From: CAZNKU01 sp045541135
GTDB lineage: Bacteria; Bacillota; Clostridia; Monoglobales; Firm-18
DNA: 64,000 nucleotides
Reading direction: 5' to 3'
Assembly (NCBI GenBank): GCA_045541135.1
Contig: JAZQIO010000091.1
Coordinates: 27,366-91,365, forward strand
The number at the start of each line of letters is the position of its first letter. The stretch's first letter is position 1. The translations under genes and the position numbers were made by a program. Shown here one piece after another: positions 19,201 to 27,053 of this stretch. The notes beneath the pieces are model-generated. The model was not told the origin of the DNA, did not search any database, and saw only the letters and a list, made by a program, of their open reading frames with translations.

Positions 19201-22200
19201 AGTTCCAACAGATGCAACACCACTTCCTGTAACAGCTTCATATTACCACGGTGAAACAGTTAACATTGAAGCCGATGCAACTGCAACAGGCTACACATTC
19301 AGCGGATGGCACGTACACGGTGAGGATGTGACTGTTAACAACGGCTCATTTGAAATGCCGAAGAGAAATGTTAATGTATATGGCTACTTCACAGCAAATA
19401 CAGATACAGCGTATAAAGTAGAGCATTATGTTGAAAAGCTTGACGGTACAGGTTATGAGGCTGATCCTTATACAACACAGAATCTTACAGGTACAACAGG
19501 TGCAGAGGTTACTGCAACAAGTATAGCAATACCGGGCTTTACATACAACGAAGCCGAAAGTGTAGGCACAAGAACAGGCACTATTGCAGCAGACGGTTCA
19601 TTGGTACTTAAGCTTTACTATGACAGAAATGAATATACAGTAACTTATGAATACGAAGGCGACATACCTTCAGGCGTACCTTCACTTCCTGCAGATGCAA
19701 CATACGCATACGGTGCAAATGTAACAGTAGCAGATAAGGCAGACGCTCCTGCAGGCTACACATTTGTAGGTTGGTACAGAGGCGAAGTAACAAATACTCT
19801 TACATCTTTCACAATGCCTGATACTGATGTAATACTTAAGGGTTACTTTAAACCTGATTCAGGAACAGAATATAATGTTGAACATTATCTGATGGGTACA
19901 GATGGTAACTACGCTACAACACCTGAGGTTACTGAAAACTTCACAGGTACAACAGGTCATGATGTAGAGGCAAAACCTCTTGCAACTTTCGCAGGCTTTA
20001 CATATAATGCAGGAGAAAGCACAGCATCGGGTACAATTTTGGGCGACGGTTCATTGGTACTTAAGCTTTACTACGACAGAAACAAGTACACAGTAACCTA
20101 TGAATACGAAAGAACAGTTCCAACAGATGCAACACCGCTTCCTGTAACAGCTTCATACTATCACGGTGAAACAGTTAACATTGAAGCCGATGCAACTGCA
20201 ACAGGTTACACATTTAACGGATGGCACGTACACGTTGACGATGTAAATGTAAGCGGCGGTTCATTTGAAATGCCGAAGAGAAATGTTAACGTATATGGCT
20301 ACTTCACAGCAAATACAGATACAGCGTACAAAGTAGAACATTATGTTAAAAAGCTTGACGGTACAGGCTACGAGGATGAACCTTACACAACACAGAACCT
20401 AAATGGCACAACCGGTGAGAAAGTTACGGCAATAAGTATCGCAATACCGGGCTTTACATACAACGATGCTGAAAGTGCAACTACAAAGACAGGCACTATT
20501 GCAGCGGACGGTTCATTGGTACTTAAACTTTACTATGACAGAAATCTGTATAAAGTGACTTATGAATACGAAGGCGATATTCCTTCAAGCATACCTTCAC
20601 TACCTCCGGAAGAAATGTTTGTTTTCGGTTCAAATGTATCGGTAGCAGACAGAGTAACAGCTCCTGCAGGCTACACATTTATTGGTTGGTACAGAGGTGA
20701 AGTAACAAACATCGTTACAAGCTTTACAATGCCTAACCGTGATGTGGTGATTGAGGGTTATTTCGCTCCCGGTGAAAACACACCGTTTGAGGTTCATCAC
20801 TATCTTGAAACTTTAGCAGACGGTATTTACGAAACAAAACCTGAAGTCAAAGAAACATTCACAGGTACAACAGGTCATACTGTAACAGCAACACCGCTTA
20901 ACAGATTCACAGGCTTTACTTACAACGAAGTAGAAAGTGCAGACACTATTTCGGGCGAAATCAAAGGTGACGGTACTTTGGTTCTTAAAGTTTACTATGA
21001 TAGAAACAAGTACAATGTAACTTACGGTTACGATGGTGATATTCCAACAAATGCACCTGCACTTCCGACAGGTGGAGCATATACATACGGTGCAAACGTA
21101 ACAGTAGCATCTCCGGTTACAGCACCTGCAGGCTACACATTCGTAGGATGGTATCGTGGTACAGAAGATAATCATGTAAGCGGAACATTCAAGATGCCGA
21201 ACTATGATGTTCACATTCTTGGTAACTTTGAAGTAAATACAAATACTCCGTATAAAGTAGAACATTATCTTCAGAATACGGATGGTACAGATTATGTACT
21301 TGATTCAAGCGAAACACGTCACGGTACAACAGGTACCGACGTAAGTGCACTTCCGAAGGATTACACAGGCTTTGCATATAACAGCAATATCAGTACAGCA
21401 AACGGCACAATCAAAGGCGACGGTACACTTACACTTAAGTTCTACTATGACAGAAATGTTCATAAAGTAACTTATGTATACGAAGGTATAGTTCCTGACG
21501 TTGCTCCTGCAGTTCCGATGGAATTGTCAGATGTACGCTATGGCACAAAAATTACTGTAGCAGATGTTCCTAATATTCCGGGCTTTACATTCGACGGTTG
21601 GAATACAGAAGATGTTAATGTAACAGGCGGAAAGTTCGATATGCCTGACAAGGACGTTGTACTAAAGGGTAATTTTACATCAAATATAGTTGAATATAAG
21701 GTTAATTACTGGTTCCAGAAAGTTGATGCAGGTACAACCTTCAACAAGGCAGATTACGAGCTTGATTCGGATTCATACACAAGAACAGCTTATGTAGGAC
21801 AGCACGTTGAAGCAGATCCAAAGGTTCATACGGGCTTTACACTTAACACAGCTAACAGTAGTAAGGCATACGGTCATGTAACAGTTGATAAAAACGGAAA
21901 CGGCAATCTTGTTATTGACTTGTACTTCGACAGAAATACATACAACGTAAATTACGTATACTACGGCGAACAGCCTGCAAATGCTCCTGATATTTCAGAC
22001 AGAGATATTGCAAATGTTCGTTACGGTACAACTGTTGATATTGCTGCAAAACCAACACTTGACAATCACGCATTTGAAGGTTGGTACACACATACAGCTA
22101 ATGTTAATAACAATCAGTTTGTAATGCCTGACCACGATGTTACAATACTTGGCTTCTTTGTTAAGCAGTATAAGGTAATATATGACCTTAACGGCGGTAC

Positions 22201-23332
22201 AGGTGCGGAAGGTGTAGATTACACAGCCAAAGCTTACGATGTAGGTGAAGTAATTACAGTAAATGCGGCTCCTACACGTGACGGTTATAACTTCAAGGGT
22301 TGGAATGAAAAAGAAACAACATTCAACCCCGGTGATACAGTAACAGTAGACAGAAACATTACTTTTGTTGCACAGTGGTCACGTAAAGGTGGCGGCGGTG
22401 GTGGCGGAGGCTCTACTGTTTACACACTAAAATATGACACTAACGGTGGTAACAATATTCCGAGTGAAAAATATAACCCGAATACAGTTGTAGAACTTGA
22501 TAAGATTCCTGTAAAAGATGGTTATGTATTCGACGGATGGCACATTGATGAAGCACTTTCAGAAGACACAGATGAAGTTACAATGACAAAAAATATCACT
22601 GTATATGCAGACTGGGTTAAGGATAACGGCACAGCAGGTAACGGTCATCCTACACCTGACGGCTTAAACGGTGAAGACCACTTTGCATATGTAGTAGGTT
22701 ATCCCGACGGTACTGTAAGACCTAATGATAACATTACACGTGCAGAAGTAACATCAATTTTCTTCAGACTTCTTGAATCTGAAATCAGAGACGGAAATCT
22801 TTCAGAAAACAACAACTTTAACGATGTTGACAGTGAAGATTGGTACAACACAGCAATTTCCACAATGGTAAAACTTGGTATAGTAAATGGTAGAACAACA
22901 AACGCATTTGTTCCCGATGCAAACATTACCCGTGCAGAATTTGCAGTAATCTGTGCAAGATTTGACGATTCAGAATTTGAAGTTATGGACAACTTTAACG
23001 ATGTTGACAGTCATTGGGCAGCTGATGAAATTCACGAGGCTGCGGCACACGGTTGGATAAGAGGTTATGAAGACGGTACATTCAAGCCTGACCAGTACAT
23101 TACACGTGCTGAGGCAATGACTATGATTAACAGAGTACTTAACCGTGTTCCTGAATATGCTGATGATTTGCTAGACGAAATGGTTAAATGGCCGGATAAC
23201 AGCAACGAATCAGTTTGGTATTACCTACCTGTTCAGGAAGCAACTAACAGCCACAACTATGTTATGAAGAATAATGTTTATGAAAAATGGACTTCTCTTC
23301 GTGATGTTACAGACTGGACTAAGTACGAATAA
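16286..23332 (+). CDS. Giant surface adhesin: VWA domain, tandem InlB-B/MucBP-like repeats, three SLH domains
   Basis: About 2348 residues. I choose ATG 16286, since the in-frame ATG at 16274 overlaps the AAGGAGA site. The signal peptide covers residues 1-30. A von Willebrand A domain starts near residue 85, with the MIDAS motif DVSGSMN at about 92 and FTDGEPNHGSG later; it carries a Tyr/Gly/Thr-rich insert. From about 588 to 2030 come alternating InlB B-repeat-like units (GYTFSGW..., MPNEDVE) and eight MucBP-like units beginning YKVEHY and ending LKLYYDRN. One two-unit block is duplicated with a 915-base offset (19166 against 20081) and is almost identical in DNA. A run of glycines lies near 2034, one last repeat, then three SLH domains (about 2125-2300). 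The role is binding host or food matrix from the cell wall. Only one Cys is seen, consistent with export. Confidence 0.9.
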   Translation: MKKRRILSWLLVFTMVMTFVPVFEFSVAADPAPTVIQSDTKENTNQAGGIIYTKTSTAKSDGTIDITLTAHTTGEVKQTNIVSPTDIVLVLDVSGSMNDNYTATTITGYNEETGSEYTYTTGWWIFEEEHTAYGLEDTSGYYINTGTEQEPVYTAVTYTGRDANGFEMYEYSQGETEVLIYPVLSGSISATRENAYPVIQFYSAVINTQTVNKMTSLKNAVNSFIDTTAQMNKGLSKDQMHTISIVKFADDSYYNSTFPIITEGNHKGAGGSSSYNYSEVVKNLTPVDDAGATELKNAVGELDAGGATAVDYGLNLAEAVLENRSQVVTEGAVDRNEVVIVFTDGEPNHGSGFSSSVANDAIATASRMESVADVTVYGVCIDTNANATDLTANINKFMHYMSSNYPNAESMTSPGTGDINNGYYMTPDGTHSLSMLFESIIQEIDHPTVTMGEEATMVDTISPYFDFENGNATEVKLQTSAKKADGTWADPVDDASLSYTIVEDRLTVDGFDFDANYVSEKGRGNNNDFYGKRLVVTFTVIPDYDVIDAASVTLMDGILPTNSGFATLDDSNSNSQAEVETPELVAHQVTYKVDGVEYTSYNRFTGSDIAVDEVPVKEGYTFSGWQYPSNITVSGNEFVMPNEDVEITGIFTPNTYNVTYKYSTETTGAPALPASHPAQYGSEVTVAAPATLEGYVFVGWYPLQTDVAINEGKFIMPAKDVTLVGYFEPSTATPYKVEHYLETLEDGVYEATPELEESFYGTTGNTVTATPLNRFTGFEYNATQSASTISGEITADGKLVLKVYYDRKEYKVTYGYDGDTQITGLPALPTGGTYKYGQTVTVADKAVPPAGYEFTGWYRGTTDNAVDGTFTMPDYDVHLLGYFTANTGTEYMVEHYLMGTDGAYSSTPEVTNKFTGTTGNNVEANPLPTFEGFTYNAGVSTATGVIAGDGSLVLKLYYDRNKYTVTYEYERTVPTDATPLPVTASYYHGETVNIEADATATGYTFSGWHVHGEDVTVNNGSFEMPKRNVNVYGYFTANTDTAYKVEHYVEKLDGTGYEADPYTTQNLTGTTGAEVTATSIAIPGFTYNEAESVGTRTGTIAADGSLVLKLYYDRNEYTVTYEYEGDIPSGVPSLPADATYAYGANVTVADKADAPAGYTFVGWYRGEVTNTLTSFTMPDTDVILKGYFKPDSGTEYNVEHYLMGTDGNYATTPEVTENFTGTTGHDVEAKPLATFAGFTYNAGESTASGTILGDGSLVLKLYYDRNKYTVTYEYERTVPTDATPLPVTASYYHGETVNIEADATATGYTFNGWHVHVDDVNVSGGSFEMPKRNVNVYGYFTANTDTAYKVEHYVKKLDGTGYEDEPYTTQNLNGTTGEKVTAISIAIPGFTYNDAESATTKTGTIAADGSLVLKLYYDRNLYKVTYEYEGDIPSSIPSLPPEEMFVFGSNVSVADRVTAPAGYTFIGWYRGEVTNIVTSFTMPNRDVVIEGYFAPGENTPFEVHHYLETLADGIYETKPEVKETFTGTTGHTVTATPLNRFTGFTYNEVESADTISGEIKGDGTLVLKVYYDRNKYNVTYGYDGDIPTNAPALPTGGAYTYGANVTVASPVTAPAGYTFVGWYRGTEDNHVSGTFKMPNYDVHILGNFEVNTNTPYKVEHYLQNTDGTDYVLDSSETRHGTTGTDVSALPKDYTGFAYNSNISTANGTIKGDGTLTLKFYYDRNVHKVTYVYEGIVPDVAPAVPMELSDVRYGTKITVADVPNIPGFTFDGWNTEDVNVTGGKFDMPDKDVVLKGNFTSNIVEYKVNYWFQKVDAGTTFNKADYELDSDSYTRTAYVGQHVEADPKVHTGFTLNTANSSKAYGHVTVDKNGNGNLVIDLYFDRNTYNVNYVYYGEQPANAPDISDRDIANVRYGTTVDIAAKPTLDNHAFEGWYTHTANVNNNQFVMPDHDVTILGFFVKQYKVIYDLNGGTGAEGVDYTAKAYDVGEVITVNAAPTRDGYNFKGWNEKETTFNPGDTVTVDRNITFVAQWSRKGGGGGGGGSTVYTLKYDTNGGNNIPSEKYNPNTVVELDKIPVKDGYVFDGWHIDEALSEDTDEVTMTKNITVYADWVKDNGTAGNGHPTPDGLNGEDHFAYVVGYPDGTVRPNDNITRAEVTSIFFRLLESEIRDGNLSENNNFNDVDSEDWYNTAISTMVKLGIVNGRTTNAFVPDANITRAEFAVICARFDDSEFEVMDNFNDVDSHWAADEIHEAAAHGWIRGYEDGTFKPDQYITRAEAMTMINRVLNRVPEYADDLLDEMVKWPDNSNESVWYYLPVQEATNSHNYVMKNNVYEKWTSLRDVTDWTKYE

Positions 23333-23341
23333 TTAAACAAC

Positions 23342-23372
23342 AAAACCCACAGTGATTTCACTGTGGGTTTTC
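23342..23372 (+). terminator. Terminator of the adhesin gene
   Basis: A perfect 14-base stem (AAAACCCACAGTGA, 23342-23355, with 23358-23371) starts ten bases after the stop. The A and T flanks make it work in both directions, so it may also end the minus-strand unit at 23392. Confidence 0.9.
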
Positions 23373-23391
23373 TGTTAGTAATTTTTACTTA

Positions 23392-23697
23392 TTAATCGTG
23401 CATTCTGAAGTCTGATTTTTTAGGTAGCGGATATTTTTCGTCTGCCTCTTTTATAAGCAGTGTGTTATCGGGATTATATTCAACACCTTTTTCTTTTGCA
23501 TAAAGCCTGCGATACAGTTCAAACCAAAGTTGTGAAACGGAAAGTTCACCCTCCTTGATGTCACTCATTACAAAGTCTGGGTTTACAATTTCTGTAGCTT
23601 CCATAAGTCTTTCAAGATTTATAAGTGCAACAGCACTGTACAGACGTATTCTGCCAAGAGCTTTTATTTCTTCATCAAGTGTATCAAAAATATTCAC
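23392..23697 (-). CDS. Conserved-looking small protein of unknown function
   Basis: 101 residues, acidic and helical, no Cys, no signal peptide or membrane span. The start is GTG at 23697, since a stop codon precedes it at once in frame; the ribosome binding site is weak. It lies 45 bases downstream of the AraC gene on the same strand and is probably co-transcribed and perhaps coupled. No family is recognised. Confidence 0.55.
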   Translation of the reverse strand: MNIFDTLDEEIKALGRIRLYSAVALINLERLMEATEIVNPDFVMSDIKEGELSVSQLWFELYRRLYAKEKGVEYNPDNTLLIKEADEKYPLPKKSDFRMHD

Positions 23698-23742
23698 AGC
23701 CTATGTGGGTGTTTCACCGGGTAAGTGGAAAAAAGCAAGTAA

Positions 23743-24561
23743 TTAAGTGTGTTGTTTACAGTATTTACCCGGTGTTGTATTAAGCTTTTGCCTGAAAACC
23801 TTTACAAAATGGCTGGAGCTTGAAAATCCCGTCATATTTGAAATTTCTGAAATGGAATATTTGTTTTCGGAAAGTAACTTTAACGCCTCTCCTATACGAT
23901 AGTCAGCTATGTATTCAACAGGCGTTTTTTTGTTTTCCTTTTTGAAAATGCGGGTAAAATGCTCCGGGCAGAAGTTTAAAAGTGCAGCAAGCTCTGAAAC
24001 ACGTATTTCACTGTTATAATTTTCCTTTATATATTCAATTGCGGGCAGGGTGCAAAGCTTTTTAATACTGCTGTTGTCCGAAAGTATGAAGTTGCACTCT
24101 ATAAGCAGAGCAGAAAGCATCAACAGTCCTGATGTTATTCTTAGTTTATAAGCGCCGTTTTTACTCCAGTATGCGTCAAACATACTGTCGAAAATTTTAC
24201 TCACTTCTTTATTTTGCGGATTTTCATTATCAAATAGCAGATGACTGTCCCCTGTATAGGAATAATCCACATCTTTTTTTATAATATCCGGGTCAAAGGT
24301 TATTGCGTGTGTTTCAACCTCTATGGTTTCGGCTTCGGCACGGTGCACGGAAAAGGGGGAAAAGAATATGATGTCGTTTTCCCTTAATATATATTGTGCT
24401 GTACCTGTAGATACCTTAATTGTTCCCTTTATAACCTTTATAATCTCGGCATCCTTGTGAAAATGACTGTTGAAAAGATTTTTCACATTTTTTCGTACAG
24501 ATGAATATACAGGGAAGCTGTGTTCAGTATAATTTTCATATTTAAAATAGTTGGTTTGCAT
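23743..24561 (-). CDS. AraC-family transcriptional regulator
   Basis: 272 residues. The N-terminal half is a cupin-like sensing domain (FNSHFHKDAEIIKVIKGTIK; NDIIFFSPFSVHRAE). The C-terminal 100 residues contain two HTH motifs of the AraC/XylS type (VSELAALLNFCPEHFTRIFK; ISEISNMTGFSSSSHFVKVF). Such proteins sense a sugar and activate neighbouring genes. It is divergent from the glycosidase gene at 24688, with a shared 126-base AT-rich intergenic region, so that gene is its likely target. Confidence 0.93.
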   Translation of the reverse strand: MQTNYFKYENYTEHSFPVYSSVRKNVKNLFNSHFHKDAEIIKVIKGTIKVSTGTAQYILRENDIIFFSPFSVHRAEAETIEVETHAITFDPDIIKKDVDYSYTGDSHLLFDNENPQNKEVSKIFDSMFDAYWSKNGAYKLRITSGLLMLSALLIECNFILSDNSSIKKLCTLPAIEYIKENYNSEIRVSELAALLNFCPEHFTRIFKKENKKTPVEYIADYRIGEALKLLSENKYSISEISNMTGFSSSSHFVKVFRQKLNTTPGKYCKQHT

Positions 24562-24687
24562 ATAATAACCACCCCGAAGTCAAAAAAATATAATAATAGG
24601 TCATTTTTATTATAAAAAAAATCAATATTTTGATATTATAATGATATTATACAATAAATTTAACAAAAGTCAACAGGAGGATTTAAT

Positions 24688-26376
24688 ATGAAAATACCAA
24701 ATTTATGGGGACAGGGACAGCTTTTTGCATTTTCAGCTTTAGACGGTGAAGCACATATGAGTGACGATTTTGCAGGTATGCTTTCGGGTGACAGAATAGG
24801 TATAAAGTTCTATTCAAAGGTAAGGCGTGAACTTGCAATTGTGGGGCACAAGGTGGATGACCTTGTCTATAACGCCGTTTGCGGTGACTGGATAAACGCG
24901 GATACCCCAAAGGGAAGTATAAAAATAATATATCATAACACACACCTTGTAATCGGTCAGGTTTGCGAAACAGCAATGCCTGTTGTTTTTGTGGAAGGAA
25001 GGTATGACAGAATTTTTGAAGGTGATGTGGAGGTTCAGGATACAAAGGACGGAGAATATACTGCACTTTTGTGTGAGGGCAACAAGTTTGCCTTTGCATT
25101 CGGCAAATCAAAAGAAGAAGTAGTAAAAAAGGTAAAAGAAGGTATAAAGGCAGATATTGAAAAGGCGGAGGAAGTTAAAAGAGCATATTTTGAAGAACAT
25201 TCAATTGAAGGGAATTATGACCTGCTTTATTCAAAATGTATTTCCGTAATGAAAACACAGCTTTACTCACCTGAATACCAGTATGACAGGATATTTTCCA
25301 CACCCGACAGATTGCCTCACAGATTTGTGTGGATATGGGATTCTGCATTTCATGCAATCGGCTTTCGTAATGTGAAGCCTGAAATTGCAGAAGACATGAT
25401 TATGGCAGTTTTTTGCAACCAAAGGGAAAACGGATTTATCCCCTGTTGTTCAGCCTTTGGGCTTGATCATCCCAGAACAAGCAAAGAAACACAGTCACCC
25501 ATACTTGCATGGGGGTCCTGGCTTGTGTATGAAAAAACGGGGAACAGAGAATTTTTAAAAAATGTATTTGAGAAAAACGGCAAGTTTTTAGAGTGGTGTT
25601 ATGAAAACCGTATGGAAAGGGAGGATTTGTTCCAATGGTATGTATCTGTAAATGATTTGATTTGCAGATGCGGTGAGTCGGGCATGGACAATTCCCCGAG
25701 ATTTGACGATGCGACATATCTTTTAGCAATAGATTTTTCTTGCTTTATGGCAAACGAAATGCGTTATATGAGTAAAATAGCAAAGGAAATAGGGAAAGAT
25801 TTTAAAAGGTACGACGATGCATACGAAAGAATGAAAGCTTCTATAAATAAAATTTTGTGGGACGAGGAAACATGCTTTTATTATGATTACGACACAGAAA
25901 CCGAAAGGCTTCACAAGGTAAAATCCGTGGCATCATTTCTACCTCTTTTTGCAGGTGTTTGTGACGAGGATAAAGCAAAAAGACTTGTTGAACATCTTAC
26001 AAATCCAAATGAATTTTATACTGAGGTTGCCGTACCCAGTATTTCTGTGGATGATGCTACATACGGTATCGACATGTGGAAGGGGCCTGTGTGGATAAAC
26101 TTTAATTATATGATTGCCGAAGGACTTTCGGAATATGGCTTTGACAAGGTTGCAAGGGATATTACGGAAAAAACCGTAAAGCTTGTTGGGCAGTGGTACG
26201 AAAAGAAAGGTGTAATTTTTGAATTTTACGATTCTGCAAACATAATTGAGCCAAACAAGCTAAATAGAAAGGGCGAACCTATAGAGCCTTATAACATAGA
26301 TGTTCGTGTACAGAGCATCCGTGATTACGGATGGAGCGCATGCCTTACCTGTGATATGATACACAAATTAAATTAA
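24688..26376 (+). CDS. Cytoplasmic six-hairpin glycoside hydrolase (MGH1/trehalase-like)
   Basis: 562 residues, ATG 24688 after AGGAGG. There is no signal peptide, so it acts inside the cell on imported sugars. Residues about 1-150 form a beta-rich N-terminal domain. About 170-562 is an (alpha/alpha)6 barrel like the MGH1-type GH63/GH37 enzymes, with landmarks RFVWIWDSAFHAIGF, GSWLVYEKTGN, MDNSPRFDDA, WKGPVWINFNYMIAEGL and a late RDYGWSA. Acidic residues in the WDSAF and MDNSPRFDD segments are candidates for catalysis. The substrate is not readable. Divergent from an AraC regulator, it probably forms a small sugar-induced unit. Confidence 0.8.
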   Translation: MKIPNLWGQGQLFAFSALDGEAHMSDDFAGMLSGDRIGIKFYSKVRRELAIVGHKVDDLVYNAVCGDWINADTPKGSIKIIYHNTHLVIGQVCETAMPVVFVEGRYDRIFEGDVEVQDTKDGEYTALLCEGNKFAFAFGKSKEEVVKKVKEGIKADIEKAEEVKRAYFEEHSIEGNYDLLYSKCISVMKTQLYSPEYQYDRIFSTPDRLPHRFVWIWDSAFHAIGFRNVKPEIAEDMIMAVFCNQRENGFIPCCSAFGLDHPRTSKETQSPILAWGSWLVYEKTGNREFLKNVFEKNGKFLEWCYENRMEREDLFQWYVSVNDLICRCGESGMDNSPRFDDATYLLAIDFSCFMANEMRYMSKIAKEIGKDFKRYDDAYERMKASINKILWDEETCFYYDYDTETERLHKVKSVASFLPLFAGVCDEDKAKRLVEHLTNPNEFYTEVAVPSISVDDATYGIDMWKGPVWINFNYMIAEGLSEYGFDKVARDITEKTVKLVGQWYEKKGVIFEFYDSANIIEPNKLNRKGEPIEPYNIDVRVQSIRDYGWSACLTCDMIHKLN

Positions 26377-26401
26377 ACTGAAAAAGGAATGTGAAAAAGT
26401 G

Positions 26402-26456
26402 AACCGACCCCAAAAGTTAGACCAAAATCTAACGATTGGGAGATCGGTTTTTTTAT
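26402..26456 (+). terminator. Hairpin terminator after the glycosidase gene
   Basis: AACCGACCCCAAAAGTTAG pairs imperfectly with CTAACGATTGGGAGATCGGTT, with inner arms GTTAG/CTAAC, and seven Ts follow. The left arm resembles an IS3-family terminal repeat, so it may be an IS remnant acting as a terminator. Confidence 0.65.
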
Positions 26457-26498
26457 GGCTAAATCCCTTGGATATACATATTTTTTTATGCTAAATGA

Positions 26499-26640
26499 TC
26501 ACCGATTTTCATATTTATCTATAAATGACTCACATTCATCTAAAGGAAGTACTTTGGAATAATACCATCCCTGAATGAAGTCACAAGCAGATGAAGATAC
26601 AAGTGTGTTTTGAGTTTCTGTTAAATATTCATCTTCTTTT
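26499..26640 (-). pseudogene. C-terminal remnant of an EAL-domain (c-di-GMP phosphodiesterase) gene
   Basis: On the minus strand, ending with TGA at 26499-26501, the frame reads ...ETQNTLVSSSACDFIQGWYY then SKVLPLDECESFIDKYENR. The CDFIQGWYYSK(xLP) stretch is the characteristic last part of EAL domains. Only about 47 residues survive; the catalytic EAL motif and metal site are missing and upstream the frame runs into other sequence. It is a dead fragment. Confidence 0.7.
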
Positions 26641-26875
26641 GTTCAATGCGTCCCCAATCAAGTTTTTCCTTTTTATAGCCTTTAAACGCCGTAAGTCTTA
26701 CAAATGCCATAACAAACCTTAACGTTGTAACCTCAAAAAAGCAAAGCATTATGGCTTTCATACAGTCTTTGAAGGTAACTGTCAAATCAATGGTCTGTAT
26801 TCTCGAAAAGAATGCCGTAAGTGTCAGAATTGAATTGTATGCGGCATAAATCAGCATAAAAAGAAGCAGAACTGA
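26621..26875 (-). pseudogene. C-terminal remnant of a membrane protein, probably a family 2 glycosyltransferase
   Basis: Read on the minus strand, this stretch encodes a hydrophobic segment (SVLLLFMLIYAAYNSILTLT) and a basic tail ending KKEKLDWGRIEQ. It resembles the membrane tail of polysaccharide-making GT2 enzymes. The frame upstream passes into the 60-bp dispersed repeat at 26875-26934, so homology stops exactly at the repeat. With the adjacent EAL remnant it suggests a lost c-di-GMP/exopolysaccharide locus. The assignment to GT2 is tentative. Confidence 0.4.
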
Positions 26876-26934
26876 CAAACTGAACCGAAGGGTTACCCGA
26901 AGCTGTATAAAGATACAGCGAGGGTGAAGATTGT
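26875..26934 (-). repeat. 60-bp dispersed repeat, copy 1 of 3 (family R1)
   Basis: Inverted copy of the sequence at 37983-38042 and 52935-52994. Ends are ACAAACT and its near-complement, and the middle holds TTCACCCTCGC and GGGTAACCC. All three copies are exactly 60 bases between the end motifs. Confidence 0.85.
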
Positions 26935-26960
26935 TCGTAGTAAAAAGATTAATAAAAAAG

Positions 26961-26986
26961 AAAAGCCGATTTTCACATCGGCTTTT
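26961..26986 (-). terminator. Terminator of pckG
   Basis: AAAAGCCGAT (26961-26970) pairs with ATCGGCTTTT (26977-26986), with a T-rich tract on the minus-strand 3' side. It lies about 65 bases beyond the pckG stop. Confidence 0.8.
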
Positions 26987-27053
26987 CCACATATCAGAAA
27001 ATATTATTAAATTTTCTTTTTGCGATATGCACTTTTTTTACATCGCCAAAAAA

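Noticed and set aside
18480..21700. Regular repeats that might suggest a CRISPR array
   Set aside because: The repeats are long coding modules (about 155 residues) in one open frame, not short repeats with unique spacers.
26377..26470. A complete IS3-family insertion sequence
   Set aside because: Only an end-like hairpin is present, without a transposase frame; it serves as a terminator at best.
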